Part shown: positions 1 through 9,001 of the stretch, piece after piece
Layout: every line of letters starts with the position of its first letter
Position numbering within the stretch: position 1 is the first letter of the stretch
NCBI GenBank assembly: GCA_964397305.1
Contig: CAYNIP010000018.1
Span: 11,805 to 75,804, forward strand
Direction of reading: 5' to 3'
From: JAAUTY01 sp964397305
GTDB lineage: Bacteria > Cyanobacteriota > Cyanobacteriia > Cyanobacteriales > Spirulinaceae
DNA length: 64,000 nt
Translations under genes and position numbers: made by a program
Notes under the pieces: model-generated
Databases searched by the model: none
What the model saw: only the letters and a program-made list of their open reading frames with translations
Told to the model about the DNA's origin: nothing

Positions 1-1390
1 TCTCGACTGGAACTCAAAACTTTCACACTGGCATAACAGGTGGGATAAATTTGAAAACTGTTTCTACAACCAAGCTCTAAATACATTTTGGAACTTTGGT
101 CTCAGAGCATCTACTTTTGATAAAAATGCTCGATTTCCAGATTACTCGAGCTATCCTCTGAAGCCTGTTGAAACAGAAATTGAATCGAAAGATGCTTCTG
201 AAACAACTTTTACTGCAGAAATTTGGTTGACTGATCCTCCTTATGCAGATGCAATTAGATATGAAGAAATAACAGAATTCTTCATTGCATGGCTTCGCAA
301 AAATCCCCCCGCCCCCTTCGATCAATGGACATGGGATTCCCGCCGCGCCCTCGCCATCAAAGGCGATGGTGAAGACTTCCGCCGAGGCATGGTCGATGCC
401 TACCGCGCCATGACCCACCACATGCCCGACAACGGCTTGCAATGCGTCATGTTCACCCACCAAGACACCGGAGTTTGGGCGGATATGGTGTCCATCTTCT
501 GGGCAGCGGGGCTGCAAGTCGTCAGCGCCTGGTACATCGCCACCGAAACCACCTCCGAACTCAAGCAGGGCGGCTACGTCCAGGGCACCGTCACGCTGCT
601 GCTCCGCAAGCGCCTCGACACCGCCGCCACCTTCAAGCAGCGCCTCCTGCCCAAAATCCGTAAGGAGGTGCAGACCCAAATCGAAGCCATGCTCAACCTC
701 AACGATGCCGCCCAGGCCCATGGCGAAACCGTCTTCAACGACTCTGACCTGCAAATGGCCGGTTATGCCGCTGCCCTCAAAGTGCTGACCCGCTACACCA
801 AAGTCGATGGCCGCGATGTCACCACCCTCGCCCTCCAACCCCGCCAAAAAGGCGAAACCACCGTCGTCGATGACATCGTGGAATATGCCTCCGAGGTCGC
901 CAACAACCTGCTGATTCCCGATCGCCTCAAAGCCCTCAACCCCGACACCTGGCGCGAAATCGCTGGCGTTGAGCGGTTCTACCTCCGCATGGCCGCGATC
1001 GAGAAAACCGGAGCCGCCAAACTCGACAACTACCAAAACTTCTCCAAAGCCTTCCACGTCGAGTATCAACCGCTGATGGCCTCCCTCAAGCCCAACCAGG
1101 CCCAACTCAAAAGCGCCGAGCAGTTCAAGCCCCGCGAACTCACCAGCGGCGACCTAGCCGGAACCCTCCTCAGCGAACTGCTCATGGCCATCCAAGAACT
1201 GCTGAACGACAAAGACCCCAAAGTTGTCCTGGACCAGATCCGCACCAGCCTCGATGACACCTACTTCCAAAAACGCCAGCACCTTATGGCTATGGCCCAC
1301 TACCTGGCTGAGATGTGGCGCGATAGGCGTCCCGAAGAGGCCCAGAAGGCGGAAATTGTCGCAAACCGCATCCGCAATGAGGGGATTTAG
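1..1390 (+). CDS. DUF1156-type DNA methylase, 3' part (5' end off the window)
   Basis: The frame is open from base 2 to TAG at 1388-1390, giving about 462 residues without a start. A (D)PPY methylase motif (TDPPYADAIRYEE) lies at about 229-267. This is the catalytic motif IV of amino-methyltransferases, so DNA base methylation is likely. The long helical C-terminus fits the DUF1156 family of large DNA methylases found in anti-phage loci beside DUF499, DUF3780 and a phospholipase-D helicase; the family assignment is from memory. The helicase partner lies downstream at 3007, separated by repeats and a toxin-antitoxin pair. Composition is odd: the first ~300 bases are A+T-rich and the rest is G+C-rich. 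Confidence 0.72.
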   Translation, partial: LDWNSKLSHWHNRWDKFENCFYNQALNTFWNFGLRASTFDKNARFPDYSSYPLKPVETEIESKDASETTFTAEIWLTDPPYADAIRYEEITEFFIAWLRKNPPAPFDQWTWDSRRALAIKGDGEDFRRGMVDAYRAMTHHMPDNGLQCVMFTHQDTGVWADMVSIFWAAGLQVVSAWYIATETTSELKQGGYVQGTVTLLLRKRLDTAATFKQRLLPKIRKEVQTQIEAMLNLNDAAQAHGETVFNDSDLQMAGYAAALKVLTRYTKVDGRDVTTLALQPRQKGETTVVDDIVEYASEVANNLLIPDRLKALNPDTWREIAGVERFYLRMAAIEKTGAAKLDNYQNFSKAFHVEYQPLMASLKPNQAQLKSAEQFKPRELTSGDLAGTLLSELLMAIQELLNDKDPKVVLDQIRTSLDDTYFQKRQHLMAMAHYLAEMWRDRRPEEAQKAEIVANRIRNEGI

Positions 1391-1992
1391 GGGTGCATCT
1401 CCCTTGGGAGACTCCCCTTCGCCCTCCTTGGGAGAAGGGGCCGGGGGATGAGGGTTTTCTCCAAGTTGAAGACCCTCACCCCCGGCCCCTCTCCCAGGGT
1501 GGGAGAGGGGAGAAATAGCTGCTTCTTGTTCCCCTTCTCCCCTTTTGGGAGAAGGGGCCGGGGGATGAGGGGGCAATTGGGAGACTCCCCTTCGCCCTCC
1601 TTGGGAGAAGGGGCCGGGGGATGAGGGTTTTCTCCAAGTTGAAGACCCTCACCCCCGGCCCCTCTCCCAGGGTGGGAGAGGGGAGAAATAGCTGCTTCTT
1701 GTTCCCCTTCTCCCCTTTTGGGAGAAGGGGCCGGGGGATGAGGGGGCAATTGGGAGACTCCCCTTCGCCCTCCTTGGGAGAAGGGGCCGGGGGATGAGGG
1801 TTTTCTCCAAGTTGAAGACCCTCACCCCCGGCCCCTCTCCCAGGGTGGGAGAGGGGAGAAATAGCTGCTTCTTGTTCCCCTTCTCCCCTTTTGGGAGAAG
1901 GGGCCGGGGGATGAGGGGGCAATTGGGAGACTCCCCTTCGCCCTCCTTGGGAGAAGGCTTCGGCGTAGGCTCAGCCAAACGGTGAGGGGCCG
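1391..1992. repeat. 173-bp tandem repeat, three full units plus a partial
   Basis: Units begin with GGGAGACTCCCCTTCGCCCT at 1406, 1579, 1752 and 1925, so the period is exactly 173 bp. The fourth unit breaks off after about 35 bp and runs into unrelated sequence. Each unit contains two inverted, G+C-rich palindromic blocks (GGGAGAAGGGGCCGGGGGAT and complements). The block opens with GGGGTGCATCTCCC directly after the stop of the methylase gene, which is the end sequence of a dispersed repeat family seen elsewhere in the window. Open frames crossing it are judged spurious. Confidence 0.93.
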
Positions 1993-2094
1993 AGGTGTGC
2001 CACGATGAAACAGTCAGAGTATTTACATCGCCCAGTACTAGGGTGTACACACATCTCAGTTGCTATCTACCCCCCTAATTCTGGAGAGCCTGCC

Positions 2095-2328
2095 ATGAAT
2101 TCCTCCCTAGATCGCATCACTATCAACCCCGACATCTGCCACGGCAAACCCTGTATTCGTGGGCTGCGCTACCCTGTCGAGCTGTTGCTAGAGCTGCTCA
2201 GTTCTGGCATGACCCAGGCCGAAATTCTGGAAGACTATGACGACTTAGAGGAGGCAGACATCATCTCAGCCTTAGTGTTCGCCACCCGACTCAGCCAAGT
2301 CAAAAGCGTCTTTAAGCTGGCCTCATGA
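2095..2328 (+). CDS. DUF433 antitoxin
   Basis: 77 residues. The sequence ITINPDICHGKPCIRGLRYPVE is the hallmark of DUF433 proteins, small DNA-binding antitoxins usually paired with a DUF5615 PIN-like toxin. I chose ATG 2095 because it is preceded by a GGAGAG ribosome site and matches the usual family start; a longer frame from 2005 would only add repeat-derived residues. Its stop overlaps the toxin start (ATGA, 2325-2328), so the two are translationally coupled. Expected role: neutralise the toxin and repress the operon; this is inferred from the family. Confidence 0.9.
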   Translation: MNSSLDRITINPDICHGKPCIRGLRYPVELLLELLSSGMTQAEILEDYDDLEEADIISALVFATRLSQVKSVFKLAS

Positions 2329-2678
2329 AATTTTTGGTGGATGCCCAACTGCCCCGGCGGTTGGCTCAGTTTCTTCAGAACGCTGGGTACGACACCCTAC
2401 ACACTCGTGATTTGCCTGATGATAACGCTACCTCAGACACCGCCATTAACACCCTGTCCATCGCTGAACAGCGAGTGGTGATCACCAAAGATGCCGACTT
2501 TGTACAGTCGTTTTTGCTTCAAGGTCAACCCTATAAGCTGCTGCTGGTGGCGACGGGCAATATCAAAAACACTGACCTCGAAGCCCTATTTCAACAATAT
2601 CTGAGTCAACTGGTAGACCTGCTAGAAACCCATCACTACATCGAGTTAGGGCGCGATGCCGTCATCATTCATCAATAG
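2325..2678 (+). CDS. DUF5615 PIN-like toxin
   Basis: 117 residues. It opens MKFLVDAQLPRRLAQFLQNA and has VVITKDADFVQSF in the middle. The acidic residues D6, D63 and D65 fit the Mut7-C/PIN-like nuclease fold of DUF5615 proteins. These act as the toxin half of DUF433 modules, presumably as RNases. It shares four bases with the upstream antitoxin gene. Length is normal for the family and nothing looks broken. The module lies between two blocks of 173-bp repeat and so between two genes of a probable defence operon. Confidence 0.88.
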   Translation: MKFLVDAQLPRRLAQFLQNAGYDTLHTRDLPDDNATSDTAINTLSIAEQRVVITKDADFVQSFLLQGQPYKLLLVATGNIKNTDLEALFQQYLSQLVDLLETHHYIELGRDAVIIHQ

Positions 2679-2735
2679 CCAGGTTTCCTATTCATGAGGT
2701 TTTGACCACTGCCGACGAGTCCATATCTGATTAGG

Positions 2736-2995
2736 GGGTGCATCTCCCTTGGGAGACTCCCCTTCGCCCTCCTTGGGAGAAGGGGCCGGGGGATGAGGGT
2801 TTTCTCCAAGTTGAAGACCCTCACCCCCGGCCCCTCTCCCAGGGTGGGAGAGGGGAGAAATAGCTGCTTCTTGTTCCCCTTCTCCCCTTTTGGGAGAAGG
2901 GGCCGGGGGATGAGGGGGCAATTGGGAGACTCCCCTTCGCCCTCCTTGGGCGGGGTGAGGGTAGACTTGCTTAATTGAGATGCACTCTGATTAGG
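2736..2995. repeat. 173-bp repeat, one full unit and a partial
   Basis: One unit runs 2751-2923 and a second starts at 2924 but changes after about 30 bp. It appears identical to the block at 1391-1992 and shares the same left edge (AGGGGGTGCATCTCCC). The right side ends in GAGATGCACTC, an inverted form of the left edge. With the first block it brackets the DUF433/DUF5615 pair in direct orientation, so the pair could be lost or gained by recombination between the blocks. Confidence 0.9.
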
Positions 2996-3006
2996 GGATA
3001 GCACAC

Positions 3007-5778
3007 GTGATGACAGAGCCATCGATCCAGCGTTTTTCTTCTCGCACCCACCACCGCCTAGACCAAACAGTCCTCACGAAGTACCTGAAGCAAGCAAAAC
3101 GCTACCACCGCATCGCGGGCTACTTCACCTCCTCCCTGTTTGAGATTGCCGGAGAACACCTCGACAACATCGAAGATGTCCGCATTGTCTGCAATTCCGA
3201 CGTGCGTTCTGAAGACATCAAAGTGGCCAAGATTCAGGAAGCTAAACTGCTAGGCCGCCTCAATAGCCTGCCGGTCGAAGCGGAATCTTTGCTCAACCGT
3301 CCCCGCTACCAATGGCTCTACCAGTTTCTAGACAGCCACCCCAACGCCATCCGCGTAGCGCCAGACGACTTCTGCGGGTTTGTCCACGGCAAAGCGGGGG
3401 TGATCGAACTGCATGATGGTCGCCGCATCGGCTTCATGGGGTCTATGAACGAAACTCGTGCGGGCTGGCAATCCCATTACGAGATCGTCTGGTCCGACGA
3501 GAGCCCCGAGGGCGTGGACTGGATACAAGCGGAATTTGAGGCCTTGTGGGCCAAGGCTGTCCCGCTACCTCGAGCCGTTGTCCAAGAGGTCGGCCGTCGC
3601 GCCCATCGGGTGGAGATTGAGCTGGAGAAAGCATCTGACGCAAACAATCTGGCCCCCGCTGCCCTAGTGGAGTCGCCTATGTACCGGGAGGGACTTTCCC
3701 TCTCCCCCTGGCAGCGGGCCTTTGTGGCTGAGTGTATGAAGCACCTGCGCTGGCATGGTGTCGTCAGGCTGTTACTGGCCGATGAAGTGGGTTTAGGGAA
3801 AACCCTGGCCCTGGCTACAGCGGCCCTCACCTTAACCCTGATCCACGAACAGGAAATTGCTCAACGGGGCACTCGTACCCGTCGTCGTCCCATTGTCATC
3901 TTTGCCCCAGCTCCCCTGACGGAACAGTGGCAGACGGAACTGCTGGATAAGTTGGGGCTACCCTGTGCTCGTTGGTCGTCTCGCCAAAAAGTGTGGCTTG
4001 ATCCCGAAGATCGGGCCATCTCCCCCACTGGGGCCGAAAACGTGACCCGCTGTCCCCTCCGCATTGGCATTATCTCCACGGGGCTGATCGTCCAACCGAC
4101 TAGGGAGCGGGAGCTCCTGAGTCAGCTCAACTTTGAGATCCTGATCCAGGACGAATCCCACAAATCTCGCACTAAGCAAGGTATGGGCAACGATGCGGGG
4201 GAGCCTAATGCTCTCTTGAAATTTATGCTGGCCGCAGCAGGGCGATCGCGCCATGTCCTGCTGGGAACGGCTACACCCATGCAAACCCAGGTGGAAGATT
4301 TATGGGATCAGTTAAAGATTTTGCACCAGGGCGATGGGCACTTTGTCTTGGGCCATGAGCTGAGTCCCTGGCACTACCCCGAACAGGTGGTTCCGGTAGT
4401 GATAGGCGAAGCGCATATTGACAATCTCGAAGAAGCTTGGCGTTTTTTGCGATCGCCCCTACCGCCGGTTGAATCCTCCTCCGAGGGCGACTTTCGCCGG
4501 GTGATCCACGAAATTCGGGGCGAGCTGGGAATGCAGCCCCAGAGCTTTAATGCGACGGCTCCGGTAGTCAACATTCCCTCTGCTATCCGGGATGACTTGG
4601 AGGATCTGCTAGAAACCAAACAAGCCAATATGGGGTTCTTCCAGCGCCATAATCCCATTGTTCGCCATGTGGTGCTCCGCAAACGCAAGGTCCTCGAAGC
4701 AGCCGGACTCCTGCAAAAAGTGGGCGTAGACCTCCATCCCAACCAGGAAAAGTGTCGCGATCCAAATACTTTTGCGATCTTGTTCCAGCACCGGGCCTTG
4801 AGGACTGATTCGACCTTTCTCCAGGCCTATGAGGCCGCGCAAACTTTTGGCCGCGCTTATGGCCGGAGAGCAGGGGCCGGGTTTATGAAAAATCTGGTTG
4901 AGCAGCGCCTTTGCTCGAGTTGTGTTGCGGGCTTGAATACGGCGCAAGCGCTCCTGAAAAAGCAGCCCCTGGAGGAGGAGCAGGAGCTAGATCTGGGACA
5001 GCAGGAGGTTGAACTGGCGATCGCGGAACAAGAAGCCCTCCATGATTTAATCAAGGCTCTGGAAGAGATGCAGGGAGATGATCCAAAAATCAAAGCCGTT
5101 AAGCACTATCTCACCACAGAAAACTGGGTTCAGCACGGCTGCATCATCTTCAGTCAGTACTACGACACCGCCGCTTGGGTTGCTCAGGAGTTGGCGATAC
5201 TTTTCCCCGAGCAGCTCGTGGGCCTCTATGCGGGAGCTGATAAGAGTGCTTTATTTCGGGGGCCAAAAGACCTAACGCGACAAAAGCGAGAAACGCTCAA
5301 AAAAATGGTTGAAGACCAAGAAGTTCGCATCATGGTGGCGACGGATGCCGCCTGTGAAGGGTTAAATCTTCAGCGGCTGGGCACGCTGATCAATGTAGAT
5401 CTGCCCTGGAATCCAACGCGCCTGGAGCAACGGATTGGCCGGATCAAGCGTTTTGGTCAAACGCGCCCCAGCGTTGACATGCTCAACTTAGTCTATCAGA
5501 GCACTGTTGATGAGACTATTTACGAACGTCTTTCTTTGCGGATGAAAGATCGGTTTGACCTCTTTGGCTCCTTACCAGACACCATCGAAGATACTTGGAT
5601 CGAAAATATCGAAATTCTGGATAAAAAGCTCGACGAATATATCAAGGCTCAGAAACGAGTTAACGGCTTTGATATTCGCTACAATGCGAATCTTGATGCA
5701 GAGGAAGATGAATGGCGAAACTGTGCCAGGGTCCTCTCTCGTCGCAGCCTTGAGGATCTGATGCGGACTGGCTGGTGA
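3007..5778 (+). CDS. Phospholipase-D-like/SNF2 helicase, anti-phage type
   Basis: 923 residues if the GTG at 3007 is used; an ATG follows at 3010, and AGGGGA lies about 8 bases upstream of the GTG. The N-terminal PLD-like domain has an HxK element (VHGKAG, about residue 126) and GSMNET. It is followed by a SNF2-type helicase core: Walker A DEVGLGKT (about 259), Walker B DESH (about 382), GTATPMQ, then a C-terminal helicase domain with ATDAACEGLNLQ (about 778) and RIGRIKRFGQ. The architecture matches PLD-helicase proteins that accompany DUF1156 methylases in defence loci. Probable role: DNA-translocating restriction effector; not proven by sequence alone. Confidence 0.87.
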   Translation: MMTEPSIQRFSSRTHHRLDQTVLTKYLKQAKRYHRIAGYFTSSLFEIAGEHLDNIEDVRIVCNSDVRSEDIKVAKIQEAKLLGRLNSLPVEAESLLNRPRYQWLYQFLDSHPNAIRVAPDDFCGFVHGKAGVIELHDGRRIGFMGSMNETRAGWQSHYEIVWSDESPEGVDWIQAEFEALWAKAVPLPRAVVQEVGRRAHRVEIELEKASDANNLAPAALVESPMYREGLSLSPWQRAFVAECMKHLRWHGVVRLLLADEVGLGKTLALATAALTLTLIHEQEIAQRGTRTRRRPIVIFAPAPLTEQWQTELLDKLGLPCARWSSRQKVWLDPEDRAISPTGAENVTRCPLRIGIISTGLIVQPTRERELLSQLNFEILIQDESHKSRTKQGMGNDAGEPNALLKFMLAAAGRSRHVLLGTATPMQTQVEDLWDQLKILHQGDGHFVLGHELSPWHYPEQVVPVVIGEAHIDNLEEAWRFLRSPLPPVESSSEGDFRRVIHEIRGELGMQPQSFNATAPVVNIPSAIRDDLEDLLETKQANMGFFQRHNPIVRHVVLRKRKVLEAAGLLQKVGVDLHPNQEKCRDPNTFAILFQHRALRTDSTFLQAYEAAQTFGRAYGRRAGAGFMKNLVEQRLCSSCVAGLNTAQALLKKQPLEEEQELDLGQQEVELAIAEQEALHDLIKALEEMQGDDPKIKAVKHYLTTENWVQHGCIIFSQYYDTAAWVAQELAILFPEQLVGLYAGADKSALFRGPKDLTRQKRETLKKMVEDQEVRIMVATDAACEGLNLQRLGTLINVDLPWNPTRLEQRIGRIKRFGQTRPSVDMLNLVYQSTVDETIYERLSLRMKDRFDLFGSLPDTIEDTWIENIEILDKKLDEYIKAQKRVNGFDIRYNANLDAEEDEWRNCARVLSRRSLEDLMRTGW

Positions 5779-5808
5779 AGGGGAGTCTCCAACGTGAGAT
5801 GCACTCAC
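5779..5808. repeat. Right-end fragment of the GTGCATCTC repeat family
   Basis: GGGGAGTCTCCAACGTGAGATGCACT follows the helicase stop directly. It matches the terminal part of elements at 18690, 25190 and 41570. It lies in the 34-bp gap between two convergent defence genes. Confidence 0.8.
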
Positions 5809-5812
5809 TTGC

Positions 5813-7270
5813 TTAGAGCTTCTTCCAGATGTAGATGCATTTCCTCAACTCCGTTCTACCATGACGCTTCATCTGTTGCGAGCTGTTTCCTTTGCCGCGC
5901 GGTAGAACCCAGATTTTTTCGGTTTCGAGGTTAACAGAAGCAGCAAGACTGCTGAGGATCAGATCGACTGGGATCTCTAGCCCGTTGTAGCGAACATTGT
6001 CATTCACCATGACATAGTAGCCTCCTGATTTAATTTTTGAGGCGGCCTGCGCTAAGTGGATAGCACTGTCATAAAAGTAGCCTTTGACCATGCTAACAAT
6101 CCCTTTATTGTTGAGGCGGCCTGCATCGGATTCTGTTTGCAAAAACCGGAGGGTGTCTTGAAGGCAGGCTTGATTCCAGAAGGCCTGTTCGGCGCGATCG
6201 CGGAGGCCGGGCTGCAACCCGCTAAATTGCTTGGGCTTGTTCTCCACCGTGCAGGTTAGCAACGATTGTCGCAATGCCCGAATCTCTGACTCGCTAATAC
6301 CAAGATAGGCCAGCTCTAGGGCATAGGTGCGCGTGTAGTCATAGCGATTGCAGTAAGGGGGTGATGTGATGATGCAGTCCAGGAAATCATCTGGTAATCT
6401 CTCTAGCTCATGAAAAACCGATCCTTGAAAAATGTTGACTGCTTTTCCTTCAAGGCGCGGAGCATCAGACAAGGGAGCTACACCACTCTCTAAGTCATCA
6501 ATAATGCGCCCCAATTTATCTTCAAGAGCTTCAAAAAAGCCCCAAATCTTACCTTTGTCAAATTCTGACGGGCGGCGAGAATCTCCGAGCCGCTTCGCAC
6601 GATGATCCCAGCGCAAGTATTGTCCATCTTTGCGGGTGTAGCTAATTTTTTCCAAAATAGAAAAAGCTACAAAGTCAAGGAAGAGGGCAAAGTCACGATC
6701 TTGCTGAGCGGCCCAAGTCTTGTACTGAGCAAGTTCTCGCTCTGTTTCTTCAGGAAATGCACCACGAGTAATGTTGAGATGCTGATAGGTCCAGGTTGGC
6801 GGCGCGGAAAGCCAGCGATCGCGACCAGCGCCAGCCCTGCGGGCCAATTCTGCCAGGATCTCGTTGCTGAGTAAGGCAAAGAGATTGCGGCATTTCATAA
6901 AAAATACACCAACGGGCAATAGTTCAATGGCGTAGCCCGTGAGATGGCGATACTGGGTACCGACAAAAGCCGCCGCACCTGTACCGGCGAAAGGATCTAG
7001 AATCGTTCCCCCTTCGGGAATTTCGAGGTTATCTAAAAGATACTCAATCAGAGCCCGTGAAAATCCCTCTCGATAACTAAACCACCGAAAAATTGGTTCG
7101 CTTTTGTTAGCTTGAAAGCTGACTACGGAGCGAGTTAGGTCTGGGTTTACTTGTAATTTATCACGGTAGAATTCTGCAAGTTTATTGGCAGATTTCTGAG
7201 CTTGGGAATATTCTGGAGAGGCAGGCTCCCCTACGTGCATTTCAAGTGGATTGGCTTCTGAAAAAAGCAT
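5813..7270 (-). CDS. DNA methyltransferase (SPPY type)
   Basis: 485 residues. AdoMet-binding motif I is ILDPFAGTGAA (about 90-100) and the catalytic motif is ITSPPYCNRYDY (about 301-312). An SPPY motif is common in N4-cytosine and some N6-adenine methyltransferases, so the modified base is uncertain. Some 200 residues separate the motifs, leaving room for a target-recognition region. It is the last gene of a leftward operon behind an Mrr-type nuclease, so it probably protects host DNA from that nuclease or partner helicase. The gap to the nuclease gene is 88 bp. Base composition is more A+T-rich than the core genome. Confidence 0.85.
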   Translation of the reverse strand: MLFSEANPLEMHVGEPASPEYSQAQKSANKLAEFYRDKLQVNPDLTRSVVSFQANKSEPIFRWFSYREGFSRALIEYLLDNLEIPEGGTILDPFAGTGAAAFVGTQYRHLTGYAIELLPVGVFFMKCRNLFALLSNEILAELARRAGAGRDRWLSAPPTWTYQHLNITRGAFPEETERELAQYKTWAAQQDRDFALFLDFVAFSILEKISYTRKDGQYLRWDHRAKRLGDSRRPSEFDKGKIWGFFEALEDKLGRIIDDLESGVAPLSDAPRLEGKAVNIFQGSVFHELERLPDDFLDCIITSPPYCNRYDYTRTYALELAYLGISESEIRALRQSLLTCTVENKPKQFSGLQPGLRDRAEQAFWNQACLQDTLRFLQTESDAGRLNNKGIVSMVKGYFYDSAIHLAQAASKIKSGGYYVMVNDNVRYNGLEIPVDLILSSLAASVNLETEKIWVLPRGKGNSSQQMKRHGRTELRKCIYIWKKL

Positions 7271-7358
7271 TTATTTCTCAGCAACGTTTCGCGGTACGGT
7301 GGCGATCTCAGGCTAACAAGGGCTGGCGATCGCAAATGAAGCGGGGCATTAAGCAAGA

Positions 7359-8297
7359 CTAAATGGGTTCATCTTCCTCAAAATAATCAGAATCAATTTT
7401 CTTGAGGATGTACCTTTCTGTCTCTGCAACACCAACATTGTGCTCGATCATTAACTTAGCCAGTTGCTCACCATCTATTAAGATAATTCTTTTCTCAATT
7501 CTTTCTACATAATCATTGGCTTCTCTGGAAAATTGAGATGTTGTCATAATCACGCCTCTTTTCGCCTTAAAACCTTCTAAACTACCGGCGAAAGCTTGAA
7601 CAACAGGTCGTCCCACAGTTCCTTCCCATCGTTTTGCTTGAACATAAATAATGTCGAAGCCAAGTTTGTCCTCTTTGATGATCCCATCAACGCCACCGTC
7701 ATTAGTGCGACCGATTGCTTGACCAGCATCTTTCCGAGACCCCCCATAGCCCATTGCAAGAATCAAATCAACCACAATCTTCTCGAAAAATTGTGGCGAA
7801 CACAACTTAACTCGGTTTAGGATCTTGCTCGCAAGTTCAGCTTTTAAGCTTTGAAAGCTAAATTCCAGCATTTCCTCAGGAGTCTGCTCGGATATTAGAA
7901 GTTGGCGATCACTATCTTCATCGCCACGCAATTCATTGGTTTTGCTAGTTTGCGAAGAGCCCTGAAATTCTACGAACTCTGAGAACTGTTCCAGAAACTT
8001 TCGATCAATTGAAGTAGGCTGCGCTTTTAATGCTTCCATGCCACGTTCTGTAATGCAGAACTTACCGCGATTTGGTGTATCTAGTAGACCTGCTTTTTTC
8101 AGGTAAGTTTTTGCCCATCCCACCCGGTTGTCAAATCTACTCTGGCGGCCGCTTGGCAGCAATTCGCGTCGTTCGCTGTCAGTCAGCTTGAACTGCGAGG
8201 CAAGAAGTTCAATGGTGTCGCTTAAGCCGTGTTCCTTGCCATCACTAGCAATCTTCAAAACCGGCAGCATTAGGGATTGGTAGTCTGGTATCGGCAT
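7359..8297 (-). CDS. Mrr-type restriction endonuclease
   Basis: 312 residues with the two-part layout of Mrr proteins. An N-terminal winged-helix region (about 1-95: RFDNRVGWAKTYLKKAGLLD) is followed by a PD-(D/E)XK domain. Its core contains NDGGVDG (D204) and YVQAKRW (Q220, K222), the Mrr catalytic pattern D...QxK, then FAGSLEGFKAKRGVIMTTSQFS. Mrr enzymes cut modified or foreign DNA. Here a dedicated methyltransferase lies just downstream, so a conventional restriction-modification pairing is also possible. All catalytic residues expected for the family are visible. Confidence 0.9.
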   Translation of the reverse strand: MPIPDYQSLMLPVLKIASDGKEHGLSDTIELLASQFKLTDSERRELLPSGRQSRFDNRVGWAKTYLKKAGLLDTPNRGKFCITERGMEALKAQPTSIDRKFLEQFSEFVEFQGSSQTSKTNELRGDEDSDRQLLISEQTPEEMLEFSFQSLKAELASKILNRVKLCSPQFFEKIVVDLILAMGYGGSRKDAGQAIGRTNDGGVDGIIKEDKLGFDIIYVQAKRWEGTVGRPVVQAFAGSLEGFKAKRGVIMTTSQFSREANDYVERIEKRIILIDGEQLAKLMIEHNVGVAETERYILKKIDSDYFEEDEPI

Positions 8298-8339
8298 TGA
8301 ATTTACTGGAGCTACTTATGCTATTAAGGAAACTAGAAA

Positions 8340-8999
8340 TCATTGAATTGCCAAGTGTATTAGCCTTTTTTCTCTAGGAGTTATCGTCTCATCAAACATT
8401 TCACTCGAAAAATATAACCGATCAGTAAATTTCTTGAACGCCGTATTATAAAAGCTTCGCAGAATAAACTCTATGAAGGCGGCAGGCGTGATTGGAGATG
8501 TCACAGGAATTCTACAATTCTTGAATTGTCCCAAAGTTAAATGGCATTTAGGATGATCTAGCTCACAATAATTTTTAGGATCGTAGTCCAATCTTATGGG
8601 AACAGGCAAAATTCCCTTCGCAACTATATCAGCATACACCTCATCTTCTTCATAAATTTCTGGCTCATTCTGGAATTCATGTAAAAATGGTGAAGGGAAA
8701 AACGCCAATCGGTGTGAAGCTAGATTCGATTTTGAGTAGGTATATAAGAATTGAATTAAAGCACCATCTATCATTTTTAGATTATAGTTTTTACCTCTGT
8801 CTAGCTCCTGATAGACTTGCGAGTAAGTAACGTTCCGTAGAGCAATCGAAAGATCTACCATACTGGAGTAGGCAATTTCATAACCCCTGCCTTGAACCTG
8901 TTTACAGGAGGGAAACTGTTGCTCTACTGATAGGCCAACAGATATTAGCTGCTTAGTGATCTCCTGAATTTGCTGATAAATCTTTTGGTAACTTACCAT
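8340..8999 (-). CDS. DUF2290-like protein of the defence operon
   Basis: 219 residues, no signal peptide or membrane segment. The segment ELDHPKCHLTLGQFKNCRIPV followed by SPITPAAFIEFILRSFY resembles the conserved core of DUF2290, a family of unknown function; I recognise it only by memory. The start lies two bases after the stop of the upstream helicase gene, so the two are almost certainly co-translated. That tight coupling suggests a partner or sensor subunit for the helicase. No catalytic motif could be identified. Confidence 0.7.
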   Translation of the reverse strand: MVSYQKIYQQIQEITKQLISVGLSVEQQFPSCKQVQGRGYEIAYSSMVDLSIALRNVTYSQVYQELDRGKNYNLKMIDGALIQFLYTYSKSNLASHRLAFFPSPFLHEFQNEPEIYEEDEVYADIVAKGILPVPIRLDYDPKNYCELDHPKCHLTLGQFKNCRIPVTSPITPAAFIEFILRSFYNTAFKKFTDRLYFSSEMFDETITPREKRLIHLAIQ

Positions 9000-9001
9000 C
9001 T

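Noticed and set aside
77..1105. 342-residue minus-strand frame opposite the DUF1156 gene
   Set aside because: Shadow of the real plus-strand gene; G+C-rich codons leave the opposite strand open, and no family resemblance is seen.
1154..2050. Minus-strand frames with LIPRPLLPKGEKG-like sequence
   Set aside because: These are the 173-bp repeat read in frame; the same peptide arises wherever the repeat occurs.
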